Made by a program: the position numbers and the translations under genes. A DNA stretch of 64,000 bases from Thermonema rossianum DSM 10300 (GTDB taxonomy: Bacteria > Bacteroidota > Bacteroidia > Cytophagales > Thermonemataceae): assembly GCF_000426825.1 (NCBI RefSeq), contig NZ_AUGC01000010.1, positions 1 to 64,000 of the forward strand, read 5' to 3'. Under the pieces are notes generated by a model, which worked only from the letters and a program-made list of their open reading frames with translations, was not told the origin of the DNA and ran no database searches. Every line of letters begins with the position of its first letter. The stretch's first letter is position 1. This document shows, piece after piece, positions 37,319 through 47,276 of this stretch.

Positions 37319-40165
37319 ATGAGGCTTAGTGGAGGCTTGCTCTTTCTCTTATTATTTAGCCTGCTTTCTTTTGCAGCGTATGATGCAATTGCGCAGTGCA
37401 CGGTAGATACCGCTACCGGCTTTGGACTACCCGCTTCTGCTTGTCCGGACAGCCCCGTGGCATTGAGCAATCCGGCGCCTTCTGCCAACGCCTGGGAGTG
37501 GTATTTCTGCACCGATGCGCTGGAGCAGGCGCCTTCTGTTACAGAAGCCTTGCTCTTGGATGGTTCGGTCCCTACCAATCCTCAGTTACTGCTCGATGGC
37601 AATAATTATTATTTGTTTACCACCAGCCGTGAAACAAACGAACTGATTCGCGTCCGCTTGGGTAACTCGCCACTCAATGCCCCACAAGGAATACCACAGC
37701 GTTTTAATTTAAGTTTTTTTGATAAACCGGAACCTATTTCTTTTATCCAAGAAAACGGGCAATGGTATGCCATTGTGGCAAACACAGGGTACACGGGCGG
37801 GAGCAAATCTTTTGTGAGGCTCAGCTTTGGCAATAGCCTCGGCAACACGCCTACGGCAACCAGTTTGGGAGATTTGGGCTTGCCGGCGCTGAGCCGGGGG
37901 CTTAAACTTGTAAAGCAAGGCGGGAATTATTATATGCTAATAACCAATGCCACAAGCAACAAACTTTATGTGGTGAAATTTGGCAGTTCCATTACGAACA
38001 ACATTGATGCAAGCAGCATTATACAAGAAGTAAGCTTTTCCGCAGGTGATTATATATGGAATGTTGACGTTTTTGAAGACTGCGGCAGGGTATATGCGTG
38101 GGTGTTGGGGTTGTTAGGAAATAAAATATACCTTTTGGATTTTGCCGCAGGACTTGAAAATACGCCCACTGTATATGACAGAAGTGCCACAATCGGGCTC
38201 AGCCGCCCGGGAGGAAGCTACAGCTTGCGTGTGGGTGAAAAAGTGCATACTGTCTTTTTATCGCAGTTTAGTACTCAGTTTAGTACTAATGGAGAAGTAA
38301 AGTATGTAGCTTTTTCCGGAGACATCACTTCTACGCCTATGGTCCAAACTCAAAATACATCGATAAAATATGTGCAAGGTATAACAGGCTACTTTTACGA
38401 GGGTATTTTGCATTTGTGGGCGGCGAACTATAATACCCGCGTTGTGCATCGTTTGTCGTTTGATGCATGCGATGCAAGCGACGTTTACTCAACGGACCCC
38501 AACCCTATGGTGAGTTATCATGGATTAGGAAGCCGGCGTGTGGTCATGGTGGCTACACAAGGAGATGGAACGCAAGCTATCTACGAAGACAATTTAAATA
38601 TCGATAACAACAGCATTGTTGCAGATTTCAGTTTTTCCGGACAGTGTCTGGGCGCAACTACTGTTTTTACAAACAACAGTGCCGGCAATTTTGCCAATAT
38701 CTCACAATGGACATGGGACTTTGGTGATGGCAGTCCGGTATCGAATGCCGAGAGCCCAGTGCATACCTATGCTTCTGCCGGCAATTATACGGTAACGCTT
38801 ACGGCGCAGGCACTCAATGGCTGTGTGACTACAGCAGTGAAAACTGTTTCTATTTCAGATGCCCTTGTGGCTGATTTTCAATATACGGGCAACGCTTGTG
38901 TGAATAACGAGCTTACTTTTGAGGACATGAGCACATGGAGCTTCAACCCGCCTGATGCAATAAATGGTTATTACTGGGACTTTGGCGACGGTACTTATGC
39001 CGTAGAAGCCAATCCCCAAAAGATATACACTGCTCCGGGGGACTATCTCGTGCAGTTGACCATCCAAGATGCCGGTGGCTGTATGGCTTCTGTCTCAAAA
39101 ACGGTTTCTATTATTGAGAGTCCTGTGGCGTATTTTGAGCCCCCTGCCTTGATTTGTCAGGGCAGTGCCGTGCAGTTTTTTTCCCAGAGCACAGGGAGCA
39201 TCACTGCTTACGAGTGGGCTATCGATGGGCAAGTAGTGAGTACAGAAGCGGACCCTTTCCTGCTCTTTTCCACATCCGGAATGCATGAAGTAAGCTTGCG
39301 TGTATTTTCGCCCAATGGTTGTGATAATCTGTATCGTCAGAATGTGGATGTGAAAGGGTTGCCGGTGGTTTTATTTACAAGCGCCCCCTCTGAAACCAAT
39401 CCTCTGAGCATCGATTTCTTCAATCAGAGCAGTGGGGGAGTAAGTTTCATATGGGACTTTGGCGATGGCTCGCAATCTACAGCCGTGTCCCCCTCGCATG
39501 TCTATGCATTGCCCGGCATTTACCGGGTAGAGCTTACGGCTACCAGCGTGGATGGATGCAGTAGTTCCTTTGCAAAAGATATAGAAGTGGGCAAGCTGGA
39601 TCGTGATTTAGTCTTGGACAGCCTGTGGCTGCCTGCCGATGCAAAGACGGCTAAGCTGACGGTTACCAATAATGGAAACATTGCCATCGCTTCGTTTAAA
39701 ATAAGCCTGACTGCCGGCGGGGAGCTTGTCGCAGACACTACTGTTTCTGCACTGCTTAATAGTGGGCAATCACAGGAGGTGGAAGTACCCCTCTCGCTCA
39801 CGGGAGAAGACTTAATAAACAGGAATTACCTTTGTGCCTCGGTGGACTTGCTTAACTATGAGGACGCCCAGCCGGCAGACAACGAAAAATGCATACCTAC
39901 CCGGGATGGTTTTTATGTTTACACACCGGCACCTAATCCGGCGAATCAGTCATTTAGGCTTCGCTGGGTACATGACCGGCAAGTGGCAGTAGATTGCCGG
40001 CTCTACGATACGCGGGGAGAACAGGTATGGCAGTACCGCTTCGATTCTTTTGCCACACCCGCTGAATATGAGGTGAACACTTCGTCTTTGCCTGCCGGTC
40101 TTTACTTTTTGAAAATCAGTGACGGGCAGCGTTTCTTTGTATATCGAATCATCATTCAACGCTGA
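37319..40165 (+). CDS. PKD-repeat protein with a T9SS C-terminal domain
   Basis: 948 aa. Signal peptide of about 26 residues. Residues about 80-430 look like a propeller of short repeats (for example LLLDGNNYYLFTTSRETNEL). PKD domains follow with the WDFGDG signature at about 463 (WTWDFGDGSPVS), 551 (YYWDFGDGTYAV) and 710 (FIWDFGDGSQST), and a degenerate one near 630 (YEWAIDGQVV). A CARDB-like domain is near 777-850, then a type A sorting domain from about 868 (PAPNPANQSFRLRW to GLYFLKISDGQ). It is a predicted secreted, surface-attached protein, perhaps for adhesion or glycan binding. Confidence 0.88.
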   Translation: MRLSGGLLFLLLFSLLSFAAYDAIAQCTVDTATGFGLPASACPDSPVALSNPAPSANAWEWYFCTDALEQAPSVTEALLLDGSVPTNPQLLLDGNNYYLFTTSRETNELIRVRLGNSPLNAPQGIPQRFNLSFFDKPEPISFIQENGQWYAIVANTGYTGGSKSFVRLSFGNSLGNTPTATSLGDLGLPALSRGLKLVKQGGNYYMLITNATSNKLYVVKFGSSITNNIDASSIIQEVSFSAGDYIWNVDVFEDCGRVYAWVLGLLGNKIYLLDFAAGLENTPTVYDRSATIGLSRPGGSYSLRVGEKVHTVFLSQFSTQFSTNGEVKYVAFSGDITSTPMVQTQNTSIKYVQGITGYFYEGILHLWAANYNTRVVHRLSFDACDASDVYSTDPNPMVSYHGLGSRRVVMVATQGDGTQAIYEDNLNIDNNSIVADFSFSGQCLGATTVFTNNSAGNFANISQWTWDFGDGSPVSNAESPVHTYASAGNYTVTLTAQALNGCVTTAVKTVSISDALVADFQYTGNACVNNELTFEDMSTWSFNPPDAINGYYWDFGDGTYAVEANPQKIYTAPGDYLVQLTIQDAGGCMASVSKTVSIIESPVAYFEPPALICQGSAVQFFSQSTGSITAYEWAIDGQVVSTEADPFLLFSTSGMHEVSLRVFSPNGCDNLYRQNVDVKGLPVVLFTSAPSETNPLSIDFFNQSSGGVSFIWDFGDGSQSTAVSPSHVYALPGIYRVELTATSVDGCSSSFAKDIEVGKLDRDLVLDSLWLPADAKTAKLTVTNNGNIAIASFKISLTAGGELVADTTVSALLNSGQSQEVEVPLSLTGEDLINRNYLCASVDLLNYEDAQPADNEKCIPTRDGFYVYTPAPNPANQSFRLRWVHDRQVAVDCRLYDTRGEQVWQYRFDSFATPAEYEVNTSSLPAGLYFLKISDGQRFFVYRIIIQR

Positions 40166-40180
40166 AAACACTAAAATTCC

Positions 40181-40188
40181 TATTTTTG
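40181..40188 (+). promoter_or_regulatory. Candidate -7 element for the polysaccharide exporter operon
   Basis: TATTTTTG matches TAnnTTTG and lies about 25 bases before the start of the Wzm-type gene. No clear -33 TTG is present. Confidence 0.35.
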
Positions 40189-40213
40189 AAAAATGAACAG
40201 CGTTTAAAAATTC

Positions 40214-41089
40214 ATGGAAAAGCATAGTGTGAAGAACTTGGCATCGCAAGAGCAAGAATGGACGGAAGTGATAGAGCCGGACAAACCTTGGTGGCAACTG
40301 AATATCGGAGAATTATGGCGTTATAGAGACTTGGTCATCCTGCTGGTACGGCGCGATTTTGTGGCACAGTACAAGCAAACCATTTTAGGTCCTTTGTGGC
40401 ACTTGATTACGCCGCTGCTGAGCACTTTGACTTACACGGTGATTTTCGGCAATATAGCCAAGCTGCCGACGGATGGCATTCCTCCTTTCCTTTTTTATTT
40501 GTGTGGCACTACATTTTGGGGGTATTTTGCCAAATGCCTTACCTCCACCGCAGATACCTTCGTTGCCAATCAAAATATATTTTCAAAAGTTTATTTTCCC
40601 CGTTTGGTCATGCCGCTGTCGCAGGTGATAAGCGCAGGTATTGGCTTTTTGATACAATTGGGCTTGTTTTTGATATTCGCGGCATATGCCTTTTGGCAAG
40701 GGGCACCCATTCACTTGTCTTGGGCACTTTCCCTGCTTCCCTTGTTGGTTTTGTTGATGGTTATATTGGGCTTGGGAATGGGTATCATCATCTCGGCAAT
40801 GACTACCAAGTATCATGATTTGCGTCATGCCGTGAGTTTTGGGGTGCAGCTGCTTATGTATGCTACGCCTGTTATCTACCCTTTATCGATGGTGCCGCCT
40901 CAATGGCAAAAATATTTGCTTTTAAATCCTTTGACTTCGTTGATGGAATTGTTTCGTTTGGCTTTATTGGGTGAGGGTTTCTTTGAGCCTGTTTGGTTTG
41001 CTTACAGCGTGTTTATGTGTGTGGTGGTTTTGCTGGCAGGGGTTGTGAGCTTCAACCGGGTTGAGCGTATATTTGTAGATACAGTATAA
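40214..41089 (+). CDS. wzm: ABC-2 type polysaccharide export permease (Wzm-like)
   Basis: 291 aa with six expected TM helices and a short cytoplasmic N-terminus. Conserved Wzm/TagG features: LLVRRDFVAQYKQTILGPLW before TM1 and NPLTSLMELFRLALLG near the end. With the next gene it forms an ABC exporter that moves finished, lipid-linked O-antigen or capsule chains across the inner membrane. Starts a co-directional cluster; the Wzt gene follows after 9 bases. Confidence 0.92.
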   Translation: MEKHSVKNLASQEQEWTEVIEPDKPWWQLNIGELWRYRDLVILLVRRDFVAQYKQTILGPLWHLITPLLSTLTYTVIFGNIAKLPTDGIPPFLFYLCGTTFWGYFAKCLTSTADTFVANQNIFSKVYFPRLVMPLSQVISAGIGFLIQLGLFLIFAAYAFWQGAPIHLSWALSLLPLLVLLMVILGLGMGIIISAMTTKYHDLRHAVSFGVQLLMYATPVIYPLSMVPPQWQKYLLLNPLTSLMELFRLALLGEGFFEPVWFAYSVFMCVVVLLAGVVSFNRVERIFVDTV

Positions 41090-41098
41090 CAAAGAGGT

Positions 41099-42382
41099 AT
41101 GGCAAAAACAGTAATACATGTAGAGGATGTCTGGAAACGCTATCGTTTGGGGGTGATAGGAGCCACTACCTTGCGGGATGATTTGAAGCGTCTGAGTGCC
41201 AAGTTGCGGGGCAAGGAAGACCCTACCGTACCTTTGGATAAAAGCAATCATTTAAACCATAAAACAAAAGACGCCTATACGTGGGCGCTACAAAATATCA
41301 ATCTGGAAATCAAAGAGGGGGAAGTAATCGGTATCATCGGCAAGAATGGGGCAGGAAAAAGCACACTCCTGAAGATTCTCTCTAAAATCACGCCTCCTAC
41401 ACGCGGGCGTGTGAAAATAAGAGGACGCATAGCTTCTTTGCTGGAGGTTGGCACCGGCATGCATCCGGAGCTGACAGGCATTGAAAATATCTACCTGAAT
41501 GGCGCTATACTGGGCATGAGCCGCCGGGAAATCAAAGAAAAGTTAGATGATATTATTGACTTTGCAGGTATTGCCAAGTATGCCGACACCCCGGTGAAAC
41601 GCTACTCTTCAGGTATGCGTGTGCGGCTGGGCTTTGCCGTAGCTGCTTTCTTGGAGCCCGATATTCTCATTGTAGATGAAGTATTGGCGGTAGGAGATGC
41701 CGAATTTCAAAAACGGGCAGTAGGTAAAATGAAAGAAGTGAGCAGCGGGCAGGGGCGCACAGTGCTGTTTGTGAGTCATAACATGGCGAGTGTACAGCAT
41801 CTGTGTCATTCAGGTGTTGTTTTGGATAAAGGTCGAGTAGTGTATCAGTCACAGAATATAGATGAGGTCATTCAATATTATGCGAAGCAGGTAAGACAAC
41901 AAGTATCGATACCGCTAATGAGCCGGAATGATAGAAGTGGAAGAGGAGAGATTCGGGTCCAAGAGCTATGCATTACAGATACTCAAGGCAATTTAATAGA
42001 TACCATACTTACCGGGCAGGCTGTCAATATAGAGCTTGCTTATAAGGTGTCAAGAGAAGCCCCCCTGCAAGATGTGATGGTAGCCCTCTCTTTACGGCGT
42101 TTCGATGGGACTGTGGTTACTACTCTTTCTACCGAGTATTTGTGCAGCAATTTTCAGCAACTTACAGGTGAAGGTCGCCTGCTTTGTCATATTCCGCGAC
42201 TCCCTCTTACATCAGGAGAGTATATTTTAAATGTAATGATTCGAAGCCAAGGGGAAATTCAAGACTGGCTCGAAGATGCGTGTGTACTGTGTGTAGAAAA
42301 TGGCGATTTTTTCGGAACAGGTCAAGTAGTGCCTGCAAGTCACCCCGGAGTACTCTTTGAACACATGTGGAAACATAAATAA
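41099..42382 (+). CDS. wzt: Polysaccharide export ATPase with a Wzt C-terminal domain
   Basis: 427 aa. ATPase with Walker A (GKNGAGKSTLL, about residue 80), ABC signature (YSSGMRVRLGFAVA), Walker B (ILIVDEVLAVGD) and the switch His (LFVSHNMAS). From about residue 270 a beta-sandwich Wzt_C domain is present (GRGEIRVQELCI, LSLRRFDGTVV, LTSGEYILNVMI), which in other systems reads the non-reducing end of the chain, often a methyl or other cap. That fits the methyltransferase gene that follows. Confidence 0.93.
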   Translation: MAKTVIHVEDVWKRYRLGVIGATTLRDDLKRLSAKLRGKEDPTVPLDKSNHLNHKTKDAYTWALQNINLEIKEGEVIGIIGKNGAGKSTLLKILSKITPPTRGRVKIRGRIASLLEVGTGMHPELTGIENIYLNGAILGMSRREIKEKLDDIIDFAGIAKYADTPVKRYSSGMRVRLGFAVAAFLEPDILIVDEVLAVGDAEFQKRAVGKMKEVSSGQGRTVLFVSHNMASVQHLCHSGVVLDKGRVVYQSQNIDEVIQYYAKQVRQQVSIPLMSRNDRSGRGEIRVQELCITDTQGNLIDTILTGQAVNIELAYKVSREAPLQDVMVALSLRRFDGTVVTTLSTEYLCSNFQQLTGEGRLLCHIPRLPLTSGEYILNVMIRSQGEIQDWLEDACVLCVENGDFFGTGQVVPASHPGVLFEHMWKHK

Positions 42383-42390
42383 CTTAGAAA

Positions 42391-43167
42391 ATGACTTTTT
42401 TGAAAAAGGTTATAAAGAAAATACTTCATGGTTTAGGATACGATATTAGGCGCTTGCCGACTCACTCAAAAGCAAAAAAACAACCTATAGCCATGGCACA
42501 GGGTATACCGGTTTATTCTGCTATTGAGCATAATACCCGGCAAAGGACCAACGAGTATTACTCCAATGAAGAAGCTGTAAGGCAGTACCTATCCCCTGAC
42601 CGGTTGCAGTTCTATAAAGAAGTGATCTCTCTTGTGAGGGAGAAAGTAAGTGAGTTGACTGCCCGAAAAGCACAACAGAGTGTACAAATTGGAGATGTAG
42701 GTTGCGGACCGGGAGATTTGCTTGCATATTTGACTGATAGCTTAGAGCCAGCTGGGGCTGGGTATGCCATGACTGGTTTGGACTTTTCAGAAGCGGCTAT
42801 TCGCGTTGCCTCCCAACGCTTTCCCCATATTAGTTTTCATGTGTTTGACATCTACCAAGACTTTGAGCAATATACTTCTTCTTTTGACCTTCTTTTTTGT
42901 ACAGAAGTTTTGGAACATTTATTATACCCTGCCAAAGCACTTAGTCATTTGCTTTCTATGACAAAAGAGATGTTGGTGCTTACAGTACCTGATGGGCGGA
43001 AGGATACATTTGCAGGGCACATTAATTTTTGGAGCCCTGAAAGCTGGGAAGTATTTGTCCGGGAAGGTACCTTGAAAGAGTATCCCGCTGCAAAGATTCA
43101 AATAGGTTACTTGGAAAAGAACAATATTAATTACGCTATTATTGAATTGAATGACAATGAAAGGTAA
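42391..43167 (+). CDS. Class I SAM-dependent methyltransferase
   Basis: 258 aa. SAM-binding motif I is VQIGDVGCGPGDLLAYL, motif II MTGLDFSEAAIRVA, and the post-I region FDLLFCTEVLEHLLYP. It probably methylates a sugar or caps the polysaccharide; its place behind a Wzt with a C-terminal binding domain supports chain-end capping, but the target is an inference. Overlaps the next gene by 17 bases. Confidence 0.85.
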   Translation: MTFLKKVIKKILHGLGYDIRRLPTHSKAKKQPIAMAQGIPVYSAIEHNTRQRTNEYYSNEEAVRQYLSPDRLQFYKEVISLVREKVSELTARKAQQSVQIGDVGCGPGDLLAYLTDSLEPAGAGYAMTGLDFSEAAIRVASQRFPHISFHVFDIYQDFEQYTSSFDLLFCTEVLEHLLYPAKALSHLLSMTKEMLVLTVPDGRKDTFAGHINFWSPESWEVFVREGTLKEYPAAKIQIGYLEKNNINYAIIELNDNER

Positions 43168-44200
43168 TAGATTGAAATTTGCTATTATAGGTTGCGGGCG
43201 GATAGCGCAAAGGCATGCTTTCCATATAAGTAATAGAGGCGACCTGGTGGCAGTGTGTGATATAGAACTTCACAAAGCAGAGCAGCTGGCCAAGGAATAT
43301 GGTGCAACATTTTATGCTGATGCACAGACAATGCTTGCCCGTGAATCGATTGATGTGGTAGCTGTTTGCTCGCCTAATGGGCTGCATGCCCAGCATACTA
43401 TCCTGGCACTTCGTGCTGGCTGTCATGTCGTATGCGAAAAGCCTATGGCAACAAGCGTGTTGGATTGTCATCAAATGATCAATGAAGCAGAGAAGGCAAA
43501 TAAGCGCCTTTTTATTGTCAAGCAAAATAGGTTTAACCCACCGGTTGCAGAGGTGAAAAAACTACTTGATGCAGGTGTATTGGGTAAAGTGCTGAGTGTG
43601 CAGCTTTCATGCTTCTGGAATAGAAATGAAGAATATTATAACAGCTCTCCATGGCGAGGCACCAAGGCTTTAGATGGTGGTACTCTTTATACACAGTTTA
43701 GTCACTTTATTGATCTTCTCTATTGGATGGTAGGCGATGTGAAGAGGGTCGCTGCGGTGGGTAGAAACGCAGCTCATCAAGGAGTTATTGAGTTTGAAGA
43801 TTGTGGCGCGGTAGTGTTGGAGTTTTATAATGGAGCTATTGGCACTATCAACTACACGGTCAATAGTTACCGGCAAAATATGGAAGGCTCTCTCACTCTA
43901 TTCTGTGAAAAAGGAACTGTGAAAATAGGAGGGCAGTATTTGAATGAATTAGAGTATCAATGCATAGAAAACTATCAAATTTCAAACTTGCCGCCCGGCA
44001 ACCCTCCTAACAACTATGGCAAGTATTTGGGGTCTATGTCTAATCACGACAAAGTGTATGATAATGTAATAGAGGTGCTCAACAACCAAGGAGTTATTGC
44101 TACTAATGGCCTTGAGGGGCTGAAAACTGTTGAAATTATAGACAAGATTTACACACAAATGCGTTCCTCTCATGAAGACAGTCATATTTCTTGGTTCTAA
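43151..44200 (+). CDS. Gfo/Idh/MocA family oxidoreductase
   Basis: 349 aa. N-terminal NAD(P)-binding fold (FAIIGCGRIAQRHAFHI), EKPMATSVLDCHQMI, and the C-terminal domain with VKQNRFNPPV and DGGTLYTQFSHFIDLLYWM (His probably catalytic). The pattern resembles WbpB/WlbA-type sugar-nucleotide 3-dehydrogenases, which supply a ketone for an aminotransferase. An aminotransferase two genes downstream fits this. It overlaps the formyltransferase gene by 29 bases. Confidence 0.8.
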   Translation: MTMKGNRLKFAIIGCGRIAQRHAFHISNRGDLVAVCDIELHKAEQLAKEYGATFYADAQTMLARESIDVVAVCSPNGLHAQHTILALRAGCHVVCEKPMATSVLDCHQMINEAEKANKRLFIVKQNRFNPPVAEVKKLLDAGVLGKVLSVQLSCFWNRNEEYYNSSPWRGTKALDGGTLYTQFSHFIDLLYWMVGDVKRVAAVGRNAAHQGVIEFEDCGAVVLEFYNGAIGTINYTVNSYRQNMEGSLTLFCEKGTVKIGGQYLNELEYQCIENYQISNLPPGNPPNNYGKYLGSMSNHDKVYDNVIEVLNNQGVIATNGLEGLKTVEIIDKIYTQMRSSHEDSHISWF

Positions 44201-44921
44201 GCCCATTGGCTACGAGTGCCTTCAACATCTCTTTTCCCGGCAGGATTCGCTCGGTATAAAAGTGACTGCTGTTTTTACAAACGACAATACCCGTTTTGAT
44301 AAAAATAAAAGTGTCAGAGACTTGGCAACATCTTTTGGCGTGCCCGTATACGAAGATATTGCTGCTCTTGAAACGATGGCGCCCGTAGATGTTTTAATAT
44401 CGGTGCAGTATCATCAAATCTTGAAGAAGAAACACATTCAAAAGGCCAAGCAGCTTGCTGTCAATCTTCATATGGCGCCTTTACCTGAATATCGGGGGTG
44501 TAATCAATTTTCGTTTGCCATATTGGATGGAGCAAAAGAGTTTGGAACGACACTGCATGTGATGAATGAAGATATTGACGGAGGGGATATCTTGTTTGAA
44601 CGGCGCTTCCCCATTCCTGCTGATGTGTTTGTAAAAGAACTTTATCAGAAGACATTTGAGGAGTCGCTTATTTTGTTTCAAGAACATATAGAAGATATCA
44701 TCAGGGGAGAGTATCAGCCTATTGCACAAAGTGACAGAATCCCTACTCATGGAACATCTATTCACTACAGGAATGAAGTAGAACAGATTAAATGTATAAA
44801 TTGGAGGTGGCCCAAAGAAAAAATTGAGCGTCACATTAGAGCTACCTCTATGCCGGGCTTCCCTCCTCCTTACACTTACATAGCAGGAAAAAAAATAGAG
44901 TTTCATTTAAAGGAAGATTAG
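44172..44921 (+). CDS. Formyltransferase, probable sugar N-formyltransferase
   Basis: 249 aa. It has the formyltetrahydrofolate-dependent fold with the catalytic Asn, His and Asp in [18 protein letters not shown] (about 98-100) and [12 protein letters not shown] (about 137). It is shorter than methionyl-tRNA formyltransferase (about 310 aa), lacks its C-terminal tRNA-binding domain, and lies between an oxidoreductase and an aminotransferase, so a sugar-nucleotide amine is the likely acceptor. The exact sugar cannot be named. Confidence 0.8.
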   Translation: MKTVIFLGSKPIGYECLQHLFSRQDSLGIKVTAVFTNDNTRFDKNKSVRDLATSFGVPVYEDIAALETMAPVDVLISVQYHQILKKKHIQKAKQLAVNLHMAPLPEYRGCNQFSFAILDGAKEFGTTLHVMNEDIDGGDILFERRFPIPADVFVKELYQKTFEESLILFQEHIEDIIRGEYQPIAQSDRIPTHGTSIHYRNEVEQIKCINWRWPKEKIERHIRATSMPGFPPPYTYIAGKKIEFHLKED

Positions 44922-44925
44922 TTCT

Positions 44926-46050
44926 ATGAATGTTTCTTTTGTTGATTTGCGGGCTCAATATCTTTCCATAAAAGAAGAGATTGATGCAGCTATCTGGCAA
45001 GTTCTCGACTCAGCCTCTTTTATTGGTGGAGAGTGGGTGGCTAAATTTGAGAGAGCATTTGCACAATATATAGGCAGAAGATTTTGCGTTTCGTGTGGCA
45101 ATGGCACAGATGCCATTGAAGTTGCGCTAAAAGCCTTTGGTATAGGACCCGGCGACGAAGTGATCGTTCCTGCTTATACATGGATATCTACTGCAGAGGC
45201 AGTAAGTAATGTGGGCGCTGTCCCTGTTTTTGTAGATGTAGAAGAAGATTATTATTGTATTGACCCTCAACTTATAGAGGGTAAAATTACCTCGAAGACT
45301 AAGGCAATTATCCCGGTTCATTTTTATGGGCAGGCAGCAAACATGCCGGCTATTATGCAAATAGCTCAGAAACATCAACTCATTGTTATAGAGGACTGTG
45401 CACAGGCTCATGGAGCAAGTATTGAAGGAAAAAAGGCTGGGAATTGGGGCCATGCCGCTTGCTTTAGCTTTTATCCCGGAAAAAATTTGGGAGCATATGG
45501 TGATGCCGGTGCAATACTTATAGATGATGAGCGCATTGCAGAGACCATACGCAGACTTTGTAATCATGGACAGCTGGTAAAACATGAGCATCTCGTTGAG
45601 GGGCGTAACAGCCGCCTTGACACCATTCAGGCAGCTGTCCTTTCTGTCAAACTAAAATACCTTGAATTGTGGACAGAACAGCGCATTGCCAATGCCCGCC
45701 TATATACTCAATTACTGCAGGAGCAGCTTGGAGGAAGCATTCTGCCACCCAAGGTGCGCGGTAATACGAGACATGTGTTTCACTTGTATGTGGTGCAATG
45801 TGAACAAAGAGACTGGATAAAGCAGTATTTGGCTAAACATTCCATTCAAACTGCTATTCACTATCCAAGAGCGCTGCCATTTCTTGAGTGTTATGCTTAT
45901 ATGGGGCATTGCCCGGAGGATTTCCCCAAAAGCCATGCTATGCAAAAGCGAATCTTATCTCTTCCTATGTACGCGGAGCTGACAGGCGAGCAAATTTATT
46001 ATGTGGTCAATTGCATGAAAGATGCAATCCTTGAATCAAAACAATGTTAA
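44926..46050 (+). CDS. DegT/DnrJ/EryC1/StrS family sugar aminotransferase
   Basis: 374 aa PLP enzyme. Opens [18 protein letters not shown], has the cofactor-binding [28 protein letters not shown] and the Schiff-base Lys in [15 protein letters not shown] (about residue 186). It transfers an amino group to a keto-sugar nucleotide; paired with the dehydrogenase it likely acts at C3 and feeds the formyltransferase. The end overlaps the Met-start region of the next gene. Confidence 0.9.
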   Translation: MNVSFVDLRAQYLSIKEEIDAAIWQVLDSASFIGGEWVAKFERAFAQYIGRRFCVSCGNGTDAIEVALKAFGIGPGDEVIVPAYTWISTAEAVSNVGAVPVFVDVEEDYYCIDPQLIEGKITSKTKAIIPVHFYGQAANMPAIMQIAQKHQLIVIEDCAQAHGASIEGKKAGNWGHAACFSFYPGKNLGAYGDAGAILIDDERIAETIRRLCNHGQLVKHEHLVEGRNSRLDTIQAAVLSVKLKYLELWTEQRIANARLYTQLLQEQLGGSILPPKVRGNTRHVFHLYVVQCEQRDWIKQYLAKHSIQTAIHYPRALPFLECYAYMGHCPEDFPKSHAMQKRILSLPMYAELTGEQIYYVVNCMKDAILESKQC

Positions 46051-46060
46051 TCAACCTGCA

Positions 46061-47236
46061 ATGGGTAAAGTTAAAGTATTTAAAGGCAGCCCCATGTATT
46101 CACAGGGGGCAACGAGTATATATCAGCGTAGCCCGTCTTTGAGAAGTGCCTCGTATGAGCAGCAATACCAGGCTCTCATGGGCGCTTTGTTTGGGTTTTC
46201 TGATTTTTGGAAAAAGAACTTGGAAAGCTTAGGGGGGTATGAAGTAGAGGAAGTGCTTACTAATTGTAAGGACCTCCAGCTAAAATGGGCAGAAGAGCAT
46301 CATGTCAAACTGCAATCTGATGATTGGCAAAGAGAGGTCCTTTTGCACCAAATTGCGCATTATCAACCTGATATTCTTTTCGCTCATGACTATAATGTTT
46401 TTGACAATCATTTTCTTAAAAACATAAAACAACAGGTCCCCTCTATTAAGATGGTTATTGGGTGGGACGGAATACTATTACATGACCCGGCACGCTTCCA
46501 AGAGTTTGATTTAATGCTTTCGCCACTGCGTTTAACGGCTGACTTTTATAAAAGTGCCGGTAAGCGAGCGTATTATTTCCCTTTTGGCTTCGAAACTTCC
46601 ATCATGGACTCTTTGAAACAAGTCAAGGAAAAGCGTTATGAGGTGAGTTTCGTGGGGTCTATTTTCTCAAAGGCTCATAGAGAACGTATGGAACTGCTGG
46701 TTTTTTTAAGTAAGCATATAAAATTAAGCTTATGGGGGGCACACTTCCCTAAAAAAAACGAGAAAAAAGAGTGGTTCCCATGGGCTTACCCTCAAAGGCA
46801 ACGTTTGCTTAACCGGCAGTGGCAAGAATGGTGGGCTATTTGGAAACTTGCCCCCATCAATCAAGGGGGGGTTTTTGGTATAGACATGTATCAGGTATTG
46901 GCTGAGTCTATGATTACCTTAAATAAACATATAGATGTTGTTCCTAACGCAGAAGCGGCAAATATGAGATTATATGAAGCTACCGGAGTTGGGACTTGCT
47001 TGGTGACTGACTATAAAGAAAACTTAAATGACATATTTACAATTGATGAAGAAGTAGTAGCTTACAAAAGCAAAGAAGAATGTTTAGATAAAGTGAAGTA
47101 TCTTCTTAAACATCCAAAAGAATGTGCCAGAATAGCTAAAGCCGGACAAAAAAAAGTAATGGAAAACTATTCTTTTCGTAAACGAGTCTTGGACTTTGTC
47201 CCTTATTTAGAACAACTTTTGGAAGAGAAAATTTAA
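46061..47236 (+). CDS. CgeB-like glycosyltransferase
   Basis: About 391 aa. The GT-B-like C-terminal half shows YEVSFVGSIFSKAHRERMEL, then the nucleotide-binding AANMRLYEATGVGTCLVTDY and DEEVVAYKSKEECLDKVKYL, typical of CgeB/GT1-like surface-glycan enzymes. Start: ATG 46061 (MGKVKVFKG) follows the aminotransferase stop; an in-frame ATG at 46022 would overlap it by 29 bases. Base composition is more AT-rich than flanking core genes. Confidence 0.75.
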   Translation: MGKVKVFKGSPMYSQGATSIYQRSPSLRSASYEQQYQALMGALFGFSDFWKKNLESLGGYEVEEVLTNCKDLQLKWAEEHHVKLQSDDWQREVLLHQIAHYQPDILFAHDYNVFDNHFLKNIKQQVPSIKMVIGWDGILLHDPARFQEFDLMLSPLRLTADFYKSAGKRAYYFPFGFETSIMDSLKQVKEKRYEVSFVGSIFSKAHRERMELLVFLSKHIKLSLWGAHFPKKNEKKEWFPWAYPQRQRLLNRQWQEWWAIWKLAPINQGGVFGIDMYQVLAESMITLNKHIDVVPNAEAANMRLYEATGVGTCLVTDYKENLNDIFTIDEEVVAYKSKEECLDKVKYLLKHPKECARIAKAGQKKVMENYSFRKRVLDFVPYLEQLLEEKI

Positions 47237-47276
47237 AGTAGGACTTTCCGACTCTTACTTGTTTACCTTGAAACAC

